From Membranipora membranacea (Eukaryota; Bryozoa; Gymnolaemata; Cheilostomatida; Membraniporidae): 64,000 bases of DNA. A model generated the notes under the pieces. The model ran no database searches. It was not told the DNA's origin and saw only the letters and a list, made by a program, of their open reading frames with translations. Location of the stretch: the NCBI GenBank assembly GCA_914767715.1, contig OU612066.1, positions 6,329,001 through 6,393,000 of the forward strand, read 5' to 3'. Positions within the stretch are counted from its first letter, which is position 1. Every line of letters begins with the position of its first letter. Below are positions 36,701-45,734 of the stretch, in pieces. A program made the position numbers and the translations under genes.

Positions 36701-37659
36701 GCATTGACCAAAATTCTGAGCTAAGACTGCACTTTGGCTACAGATTGCTTACTAGTTGTCAGTATTTTGTTATCCTCCTCCCATCTATGTTGGAGCGCAA
36801 GGAAATCACCACGCTAATATTATTGGATTTTATCCCACTTCAGTCAACTGCTGCTGGATTATGTTGGTTAATTATGTTCGCTGTGTCGATCCTGAGTAGT
36901 CCCAATTCATGGTCATTGTCACTTTGTCAAGTTGGGTGAAAGGGATATGATAATGTACAGTAGCATATCTACTATCTCGTTGTTAACACGTAATTATGTT
37001 TTAATCAACCGAATCACATGTTAACAGAGTGTGTTGATTGTCAGGATTTGCTTCAGTTATTTTTTGTTGGTACAGCTCTATTTATCCTCAAAGTCAATGT
37101 AGGGAATTCTATAGCATTTTGGGAAGATAATTCTTACAAGCAATTGCTTCTTTGTCGCCGACAAAATTTGTTGTGTTTGAGTCTATGCACTGTTTTCAAT
37201 AGCTTGCTTTTTGGATAATATTTGAGCCAACAAGCTAAATAGACTATCAAAATGATCACCAAATGCTGCTGAATCTATTGTAATTTTCAACCTCAGAATT
37301 CCATCAAAATTGTTTGAGAACTAAGAATTTATTCTGGACTGAAACTGCAAAAAAATTATAGCTTTGCGTCTATGCACCATTTTCAATAGCTTGCTCTTTT
37401 GATAATGTTTGAACTACGTAGCTAAATAGACTATCAAAACGATTGCCAGAAGCTGCTGAATCAATTGCAATTTTCAAACTTAAATTCCTATTGAAGCCAA
37501 TTAAGTTATCAACATTTAACCAGAGCTGGGACCGGTAAATCAAGGATAGCTATGAGTAAAAATCACTGTTTCTACACCCTCCAGTGACGTCTCGTCACCA
37601 TAATTAAGCGCCTCACTGCCTCAATGCTAATGCTTCTTACGGTGTCCTGTCTAGGTTTA
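33704..37659. mobile_element. Complex foldback element with nested inverted repeats (about 4 kb)
   Basis: Outer arms: 33704-34175 is mirrored by about 37190-37659. Both ends share AAACCTAGACAGGACAC, AATTATGGTGACG and GACGTCACTGGAGGGTGTAG or complements. Each outer arm contains diverged, roughly 180-bp units with GATAGTCTATTTAGCT. A further unit at 34765-34920 is inverted relative to the left arm. Inner arms: about 34930-35330 is mirrored by 36685-37150 (shared CCCTTTCACCCAACTTG and complement). The centre carries two direct copies of a GTTCTAGGGGAGGCA-type repeat (35325 and 36010). No transposase. Looks like long-inverted-repeat elements nested in each other. Confidence 0.7.
36414..36650 (+). 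pseudogene. LINE endonuclease fragment
   Basis: A relic of about 75 residues with HKFILLGDCNINWNS and LLDHKYVKI, matching the GDFN-I-W and L-D-H regions of the APE-type endonuclease of non-LTR elements. Lies in the loop of the foldback complex. Confidence 0.55.
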
Positions 37660-37849
37660 TTATTAAGTCTATGGTTAAAAACCAGCCATCAATCACCAAT
37701 TCTGTCATATCCACTTATTCATGAAGTTTATGTGTGGGTGCCATCTCATTTGTAAATTTACGGAAACATGAATCATCATCATCACCAGCGACTTACATTA
37801 GCTCATTTATCATATTTGGCAGTCCATCATAGGCACTGCTTTCCTGATG

Positions 37850-37915
37850 CACTGCTACATTTCGCCAATGTACATTTCGCCAATGTACATTTTGCCAATG
37901 CTATGTTTTGCCAAT
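37850..37915 (+). repeat. Short tandem repeat of ACATTTCGCCAATGT type
   Basis: Four imperfect units of about 15 bases (CATTTCGCCAATGTA, drifting to TTTTGCCAATGCTA). Confidence 0.75.
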
Positions 37916-38270
37916 CATAAGATCCTCCCTTGCCTATGATATAAATGACTGCAGTACTGCAGATTCATAATATGACTTAATGCCTAAAATGTGTCAAAAT
38001 AGTAAGCCACGTAGGTACAAAGCGACAAGCTTGTGTCAACTGGCAACAAGTTACTTTAATTTCTCAGTCAGAGAGACATGTAGCCTACTAAGCTTTTACA
38101 TTGCGGTTTTATTTACAGTGAACATCTGTATAAAGATACAAAAGTTATAAAAAGGATGATGTATGTGATTGTTTTGATGCTACGTCCATAAATGAGCCAT
38201 AACAATATAGAAGTAAAGTTAAAAGTTCTTTTGAGATTTTACGGCTGTAGCTTTATGATCTCCAATACAT

Positions 38271-39079
38271 CTAGAGAAAATATCCGAGAAGAGCAGGCAG
38301 CAGGAAGGTGGCGCTGAAGTAAAGTCTCTCCCCACTGTTGCAATTATCTCCTTCACAACAAAACACTCCACTACCTCCAGTGTTGGCATTAGCACAGATA
38401 CGTTGTTTAGGTTGATTAAAATCTGATGTCATATCACTCGCCCATCCCGAGGCATGGGCGGCGAAATATTAATGCCTTAATGGCGAGGCCGCAATATCTG
38501 CGCCAATTTGCTCTCAGTTTGCAGGCAGGTCGGAGCACACCTGGGGGCCAACCAATCCCCAGTAGAAGATGGACTGCAGTGGGATTCGAACCCACGACCT
38601 TCAACACTTGCGTGTTGAAGTCCGGCGCTCTAACCAACTGAGCCACCTCCTACTTGACGTAACGTTTGACACTTGATAAGGCTCCATCCTCCTCAAAAAC
38701 AGCTTTCTACCAATGAAATATAGAATTACTTGTACCGTGTGTGCTTTACGACACAACTGGGTCCAAATCAGATCAATTGGGTCAGAAGAGTACCCGCTAA
38801 TTAGTAATCTTTGTTTATAACACAACAACTTTTTGCTCTCATTTTCTCAGAGTAACAATATTTTTTTGCTGGATTGTAACTCGTCTACTTAGCATCTGAC
38901 CTCTCACTGAACCTATGATATTAATCAATATGCTGAGCAAGCTTATCATCACTCACCGTGCATGTATTTCTTAGGGTGCATTTTTCACTTTTTGGTGGAT
39001 TAAGCAAGTTGAAGTTTGCACAGTTATCTCCTGAGGTTATCTCCTACTGATGATGATGAGCAGGTGTAACAAGAACCGC
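38271..39079 (-). pseudogene. Second Ly6/uPAR gene copy, disrupted
   Basis: Paralogue of the Ly6 gene at 23.5-29.6 kb. Exon 2 equivalent is 39079-38957 and exon 3 equivalent 38706-38271, in the same orientation. GGSCYTC and a CTLRNTCT-type end are visible, and the splice sites are kept. Extra bases near the GDN of exon 2 shift the frame into a stop. Exon 3 is split by a tRNA-headed SINE (38398-38660). No signal-peptide exon was found upstream, where the LINE now sits. Considered a dead duplicate. Confidence 0.75.
38398..38660 (-). mobile_element. tRNA-derived SINE inserted in the Ly6 pseudogene
   Basis: The minus-strand head reads GGTGGCTCAGTTGGTTAGAG (box A) and then GGGTTCGAATCCC (box B), in a tRNA-like order. 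It is followed by a body with GCAAACTGAGAGCAAATTGGC and a weak tail. Body and head recur in decayed form at 4620-4880, 7580-7895 and 53790-53945, so it is a family. The head resembles a functional tRNA gene but runs into a non-tRNA body and lacks a well-paired acceptor stem. Confidence 0.8.
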
Positions 39080-39229
39080 CTGTAAAAACATATAAGTTAA
39101 CATATTAGCTGTAAAGAGGATAATTGTAGCTTGGTCCCATCCACTGGGCATCATCATCTGACCGAATTAAGTACATCAGATAAAATTGTACAACATGTCA
39201 TAATATAAGTTTGCATGATACATTTTATC

Positions 39230-39480
39230 AGGTTAATCTGGTGGTTAGTGGGTTGGATCACCGATCCGACAACCTGAGTTTAATTCCTGTGAGCGGCCAC
39301 TGATGCTACCTGAGAAGCCGATTGCGGTAGGGTATTTCTGTGGGTACCGGAGCACTATGCAATGTAGGTTCTCAATGGCTAGGGCTGGCTATGGAGTGTT
39401 TGCACCCAGTGACTGGGAGATAAAGAAGCAGTGTAGACTGCTTGGAAGTAACCCATTGCCGCAAGCGGTAAACTCATTTT
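39230..39480 (+). repeat. Possible second SINE family
   Basis: A tRNA-like start (CTGGTGGTTAGTGGGTTGG as box A, GAGTTTAATTCC as a poor box B). It is followed by a body with TGCCGCAAGCGGTAAAC near the end. Different from the SINE at 38398. Assignment is by general form only. Confidence 0.4.
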
Positions 39481-39733
39481 CATTATGAGTTTTGAAGCGT
39501 CAACCTGTATGCACATAGCCTTGTCCCGAGGCCAAAACAGAAAACTGGCTGCGTGACAAGGCTAGTATCAATGTACAACAGGAATAGATAATGCACAAAG
39601 GCCATTTCGTTCACTTAACGAGATATATACTTTTATTGTCATTCTACATCATCTTTAGGAATGTTTTTCATGCAGTGACAGAACAAAAAAGAAAAAACTT
39701 AAGCGGAGAGAAAAAATACTCAAGTAACAAGAA

Positions 39734-42489
39734 TTAATAGGATATAAAGTGCTTTGATAGTTGTTGTTTAAAATGAGTGAGTTTGGTTGCTGAGCGTATC
39801 TGAATTGGTAAAGAGTTAAAAGTTGTAGTGATTTTTTGTCTTAATTGATCAGTGTGATAATGTAATAGGTATCTGTCTCTAAAAAAGGTTTTAGAGCTAG
39901 CTGGAATAAAGCCTTCCAAAAGAAAGTCAGGTGCAATAGATGCAAAATTTGGAAACCAAAAATACAGGTGAAATGACCAGCAAGGAGAGGAAAAGGAATC
40001 AGACCAAGAGATGTATGTAAATCTCTTGTATGTATTAGATGATGTGGTATGTGGCTGACATTTGCTATTAGGCGGAAAGCCCTCTTTTGGAGCAAGTATA
40101 TTCTTTCAAGAATATATTGTGGTGATAGGTTGCCATATATGCGGATGCCATATATCATATGACAAAAGACATACTGGAAATAAAAGTTACGAGATGATTT
40201 ACTATCTAGGAATGCCCTGCATTTCTGGAATAATGCCAAACTTTTGTTTATTTTGATGCAAATCTGGTCTACATGATCGTCCCATGTCAATGAGTCATTC
40301 AAAGTAAAACCAAGGAGTTTGGTATTGGCATTTCGGTTTAGTTTTTTATGGTTAATTTTTAGATCTAAATCTAGAGATGTGGCTCTATGAGAGGGTTGTA
40401 CAAGCATATAGTGAGATTTTTTTATGTTTATCAACATCCTATTATTCCTACACCAACTTTCTATCAAGTGTAGATCAGTATCACATAAATCATTAAGTGT
40501 ATCAAAGTTGTCAGATTTTGATACGAAAACTGTATCATCAGCGTAGGCAAATGCCTTGGAATGTAATGTGTAGGATAAAAGATCATTGACGTATATGAGG
40601 AATAAACTTGGTGCCAGAATTGAGCCTTGGGGGACACCAATGTCTATTGGAAGAATTTTTGAACTTTTTGCACCTTGTTGTATAGCTACAAATTGTGTCC
40701 TATCTGTTAGGAAAGATTTTATGAGAGAGTGCAGTTTGCCCGTTATACCATACATTGTCAATTTTTTCAGAAGAATTTTATGGTTGACGCAGTCAAAAGC
40801 TTTTTTGAAATCCAAAAACATCATAGCAACAAAGTGACCATCTGATCTGGCTGACAAACAGTCAGAAATGAGTTTGTGTAGGGAATCAACACAGGAATAA
40901 CCTTCTCTAAATCCGCATTGTAATTTGTGAAGAAGTTTGTTTGTGGTGAGATATTTTTGAATTTGGTAATTCACATGTTTCTCAAAAATCTTAGATAGCA
41001 CAGGAAGTATTGATATAGGGCGATAATTAGATGGATCTTTGATATCTCCACCCTTATGAATAGGAATTACTCTTGCGGTTTTCCACTGTGAAGGAAATAC
41101 ACCCTCTATTAATGCTCTATTGAACATGTCAGTTACAATGTCGCATATGTAAGGCCATATTTTCTTCAAAACCTTAACAGATATACCATCATGACCAGTT
41201 GCTTTATTGTCAGAGATGTTTTTTAAGTATTTGAAACAAATTTCTGGAGTAAAGCGAGTCAATTGAGAAAACGTTTGGGTTGTCACTGGTCTAATCATGT
41301 TATATTCATGGGAATCAGGGATGTCTTTGGTTATGGATTTTGCAATCGATGTAAAGTGTGTGTTCAATTCATCAGGGGATAAACCACTGATATTGACCAT
41401 CGGTGAAATTTTAGTTTGATTGATTCCTAAAGCTTCCCAAACAGGTTTGGTGTTATTTTTGTTATTTTTAATTATATCTGAAATAACCGATTTTTTCTTC
41501 TTCTTAATCAAATTTGTAACATAATTGCGTTGAATTTTGTATTCTTCCCATTTGCCATCTCTCTTCAATCTATCACGCAAATGCATGTGTGATTTTACCT
41601 CATCATCTAACCATTTGGGCAGTTGAGCAGTTTTTACAAATCTTTTCTTGGTGATGACAAGTGTTTTGATTAATGAACTATAGGTGTCATTAAATCTTGC
41701 ATACATACGGTCTACAGTATTCTCACACAATACATCATTAAAGTGACGACCTGAAAAAAGGTCACGTATATTCTGGTTTGTAAATTTGGAATAGTCATTG
41801 AATTCAAATGATGTTCTTTTTGCTTTTACCTTTAATGCGGAAAATAAAATTTTAATGAAAACTAAGTAATGATCACTCATTCCATATTTCATAATTCCAC
41901 TCTCTGACATATCTGAGGGCAGATTTGTGTATATGTGATCGATCAGGGTGCTGGATGTTTCTGTAACTCTTGTTGGCTCCGAGATCAATTGACGGAAGGA
42001 AAAAGATTTAACAATATTCAACCACTTTCTGTTGCTTCTTTGTTCAAGGATGTTGATGTTAAAATCTCCAAGTATAATCATTTCATTATACAGTGAAAAA
42101 GCTTTTTCAAAGTATTCGTAAGCAAGATCATACCATGCGGACTTGGATTTGGGAGGTCTGTATATAAATGAGACTAAACAACTTTTATTTGTACTTGGCT
42201 TTACTTTGATAGTTATAGACTCAGGCATGCTATTGTCAAAATCTGCAAGATGTTCGAATTGCACGGATTCATGTATGTAGACAATGAGACCACCACCGTA
42301 ACCATATCCCCGATCTCTCCTAATCACCTGATAACCTGGCACCGCATAAATACCAACACCATCATGCTCATTCAAAAATGTTTCTGCTAATCCTAGAATC
42401 GCGAATTTACGTTGATGCAAAATTGATTTTATCTCCTCTATTTTGCTGGTGATTCCACGGACATTCAAAAATGCAAATTCAGAATTCAT
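39734..42489 (-). CDS. LINE ORF2: endonuclease and reverse transcriptase
   Basis: The main open frame runs 42489-39841 (882 codons). Residues 1-230 form the APE-type endonuclease: LGLAETFL (Glu), ILGDFNINIL, and SDHYLVF (catalytic His). The reverse transcriptase spans about residues 440-700: ARVIPIHKGG, NYRPISILPVLSKIFE, LDFKKAFDCVNHK, GVPQGSILAPSLFLIYVND, and the intact active site AFAYADDTVF. Then KLLGFTLND and the thumb-like region. The original C-terminus (FNSLPIQIRSATKLTHF) continues in another frame to 39734, so a one-base slip occurred near 39955, next to a T5 run. Start: the ATG overlaps the stop of the upstream frame as TAATG. Apart from the C-terminal slip, the enzyme looks functional. 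Confidence 0.92.
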
Positions 42490-42491
42490 TA
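42487..42491 (-). promoter_or_regulatory. TAATG stop-start junction between ORF1 and ORF2
   Basis: The stop TAA (42491-42489) shares its last A with the ATG of ORF2 (42489-42487). The same UAAUG arrangement allows translational coupling by termination-reinitiation in the Bombyx SART1 LINE. Here the arrangement is seen; the mechanism is inferred. Confidence 0.75.
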
Positions 42492-44026
42492 TCTCATTTG
42501 CTCAAATTGACATTTAACACTTTGTGATTGGAGACAAATGCCATTTTTAATAGAAAAAAGAAAATCATCATGAGAATGGAACTTAATTTTGAACATTCTC
42601 ATTGGTTTGCCCTCCTTAAAAATTCTTTCTGACGTAGCATGAGGGTAGAGCACTTTTATATCATTTATTACAGTGCTGTCCTCAGCATCTAGTGGGACAC
42701 CTTTCAACATACCCATATTTTCTGTCAGGGACCTCGGGTCGATTGTTTGGCGTATACTTGATCCACCAAATAGATCAGTGTTCCATTTGCGTAGGATGTT
42801 GTTTCTTGTTCTTGGTGGTTGAACTGTATCATAATTTTGGGTTTGTTTGTATTGAAGTTATATCTGGTAACCTTTTCTATTATGATTGGCCCAAAGGTTT
42901 TGTTGAGGGTGCGTCTGATGGTATCTTGGTTAAAGTTGCTGTAGGTCATGGAGTCCTTCTTAATATCTATGACAAGATTGTCTATAGGGCGGAAACTGTT
43001 GTCTATTTTTTGTTCTTTTGGGGGTTGTGTTCTCATGCTGGTTCGATTGTTGTTGTTCGTTGAGGAAGTTGATGGCAGATTAAGTTGCTGATGATTATAG
43101 TTAGCCCAGTGTTGTGCTGATGCTGTTTGATTGTTGGGAGAAACTTTTTCACGTGGTGAGGAATTTGAATTGCATTCCAATTTACTTGTTAGATGTTTGT
43201 TGATGCTGGTTTCAAGTTGGTCGAATTGATGTTGTATTTGATCGGTTATTGGTTGTTGGTCAACAAGTTTCTGTATTAAAGTGCTTTGTTGTTTAACTTT
43301 TTTTTCTAGCTCCGAGATTTTGCTCATCATGACGCTGATGAGGCTTTGGATATTGCTGCATGATTCACATGTGTTGCCTGATGTTCTTTGATGATTGTGA
43401 GAGCTGGTGCTTTCCATGGCAACTGATGTGCTGGAGCTTTGATTGGACGTGTAGCCGTTTTCCAGACTTGGTAGTTGAACTTCTGCCGCATTCATGCCTT
43501 GCTCGGATGTAATGAATTCTTTACATTTCTGTTGAATGGTGGCATTCAATGCATTTATAGAATGTTCAGGAATGTCGTTGATAAGTTTAGTGTAGTGGTC
43601 AGGGAAAATATCTTTGTCCTTAATACCATTGACAAGTATGGTAGATGTTGTATTATAAAAGTTCGTAGTGTATACAGATTTTTTTCCTTTCTTCTTGGTT
43701 TTAACTGTGACCACTACAGCGACTACAGTTGTTTTTGTTTGATCCCTGTTGGTCTGTAAAGAGGTGTAAAGTCCTTGCTCTTTTAACGAGGACTGGAAGT
43801 TAGCTTTGACAACCTCGTATGTTGCAGAATTGCACACCAGTACGATTTGAATGTTGTCAAGAGTACCTTTGATTTCGATGCTGTTGTCTTGAGTTGTTGA
43901 GTCCAGCTTTTTTTGAAGTGCTCTGAGTTTGTTTAAATAATACGGCATTTCTTTTTTGTTTTCTTGCTGATCGTCATCTTGGTCATCTCGCTTCCGCTTT
44001 TTAGAACTTAAAGCACTGTCTTCCAT
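42489..44026 (-). CDS. LINE ORF1: nucleic-acid-binding/coiled-coil protein (one frameshift)
   Basis: ORF1 runs from the ATG at 44026 for 433 codons. Early residues include a basic KKRKRDD segment; a heptad-like coiled coil lies near residues 230-265 (SELEKKVKQQSTLIQKL). A Ser/Asn/Gln-rich linker follows. A slip near 42785 sends the reading into a premature stop at 42725. The following frame carries NTDLFGGSSIR, LTENMGMLKGVPLD and a region resembling the RRM-like C-terminal part of LINE ORF1/gag proteins, ending at 42489. So the intact ancestor would be about 512 residues. Whether the slip is a mutation or programmed cannot be told from one copy. Role: RNA binding and RNP assembly, by family knowledge. 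Confidence 0.75.
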
Positions 44027-44179
44027 ATGATATCCAGTGATTATTTACAATTTTTAATCAAGAGAGAGAGAAATTTTCACAAGCAGCTTGTCAGCACGAT
44101 GTCACGCACAACAATCCTAATAAATGGTTAATGACGGATTGTATAGTTTGGGTGCACCAGCAATGCCGTTACATGTAGC

Positions 44180-45104
44180 ATGTCATATGTGATCAAACAT
44201 CCAAACAGTTCAAAAACTGTTAAAAGCTGTAAATACATGCTGAGTGAGAAATTCTCTGTAAATGATTACTAGGTAGCATGTGGTAGCATGTGTGGTCGTA
44301 CAATATGCATCCGAAAACTGTTAAAAGCAATAAAGACATGCTGACTTAGAACTTAAAAACTAGTTACAAAAATACTGAATACAAGAGAATGTTAATGTTA
44401 ATAGACTTTACTGGGTTTTAATATCGCTTTATTGCTTCAATAGAACATATATTTTTGTTAATCAGAGTGCTCTGGATTAGAATATTGCAGCATATTGCAA
44501 AAACATGCTTGGAAAAATATTAGCAACACTAAACAAATACAAATCATGTACTGAAATCTTGTGACAGTGACACATCCCATTTTTCCTATATTTGGCATTC
44601 ATGATTTGATTATCATGTTTCTTCACTTCGCCACTCAATTGTTTATCAACATAGGTCTTTTTCTTGTCATTTCCCATCACCATGAGTCATACACTGGGGA
44701 AATCAACAAAGGAATGCTTTAATAGAGGGCACTCCAAAATATCCACCAATAGACATTGTAATTATAACAGAGACTACGGATATATAGTTATAGTCTCTGC
44801 TTATAACAAACCTGGATGTTTGTATTCATAACATTCCACATGATAACATACTAGTTACATGCTGTCTATACTCCAGTGACATGCACGCCTTTGACCACTT
44901 CAACAGTTTGTTCCATTTGTAACAAGTATTGGTTTGTCTGAGAATTGTGTATTTCTCTCTAGTTTCTCTCCCCTATCTACCGTGGCCCAGACAGCCGGAT
45001 AAAATTAAACTTATCTGCTGTGAATTTAATTTAAAAAAGGCCTGAATTGAATTAAACATTTCAGTGAATTTAATCAAACTTTTCTGCATTAAACTTTTCT
45101 GCAT
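44180..45104 (+). repeat. 925-bp direct repeat, copy 1
   Basis: From ATGTCATATGTGATCAAACA to CTTTTCTGCAT, matching 48306-49231 with about four differences (one indel in a T run near 44660). Its last 125 bases are the left end of the 2.5-kb inverted-repeat element found complete at 49105-51616. So this is a copied segment that includes part of that element and its left flank. Carries a small hairpin, AGAGACTA...TAGTCTCT, near 44770-44798. Confidence 0.9.
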
Positions 45105-45734
45105 CCACTGCGTTTCATACCCAAGAATTGTCTGACAATTCTGTACAATTCTAGAATTGTCAGAAACTGACCTATATATCATTACCCAACCAGCAACTAT
45201 TATTGTGTAGTTAACCCTGCCTGCTAAATAAATTACTTTCATTATTGATATTGTATAGCCATAGTATTTAAGCATTTACAGTTCTAGTCAATATCATACA
45301 ATTGGATATGCTGTAATGAATAGATATTGCTGTGCAAGGTAGCATCAAAATCTATATTGCGGGAGGCCCAGGTTCAGATCAGAGCTTTGCTACTAATAAA
45401 AATGTACAACATCGCTCCCCAGATGAGCGAGGAATTACTTTGTATCAACTGTCCTACATGCCTAAGTGGAGAGAAGTGATATGTGAATGAGGCCATATTA
45501 ACCACAGAACCACTGACTACTGCAAAATATGCTGACTGATGCTAAAAAAACTGAAACTTGGTGTCACAGCAAGTAGTATGAGTACTGATTATTGGCATAG
45601 TCTAAACTACGCCCCTTGTGATTATTGAGAGTGAATGGCTTTCAGCTATTTCTATTTGTTGGCCAAAGATGCTCTGAGCATGGAGTTAGCTCTGAATGTT
45701 ATGGTATGTGGGCTGAGAGAGGCAAAGGTAAATC
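45105..45734. other. Unique spacer between direct repeat 1 and the palindrome
   Basis: 630 bases with no gene. GGCCCAGGTTCAGATC near 45366 resembles a B box and could mark an old SINE. Confidence 0.4.

Larger units (their letters stand above)
39623..44180 (-). mobile_element. Nearly full-length LINE (non-LTR retrotransposon)
   Basis: About 4.55 kb on the minus strand: short 5' region, ORF1, ORF2 and a 3' UTR of about 110 bases with AATAAA (39637-39632). The 3' terminus near 39623 is set by comparison with a truncated copy at 59690-60040, which shares CACTGCATGAAAA and ends at the same AAAAGTATATAT. The 5' limit near 44180 is where the downstream direct repeat starts. No target duplication was found. 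Domain order (coiled-coil ORF1; APE endonuclease then RT in ORF2) suits the CR1/L2/Jockey side of the LINE tree; exact clade not determined. Confidence 0.85.

Noticed and set aside
37850-37915. CRISPR-like array
   Set aside because: Units are contiguous without spacers, and the context is eukaryotic.
38580-38655. Genuine tRNA gene on the minus strand
   Set aside because: The sequence continues into a SINE body found at other sites and interrupts a Ly6 exon.
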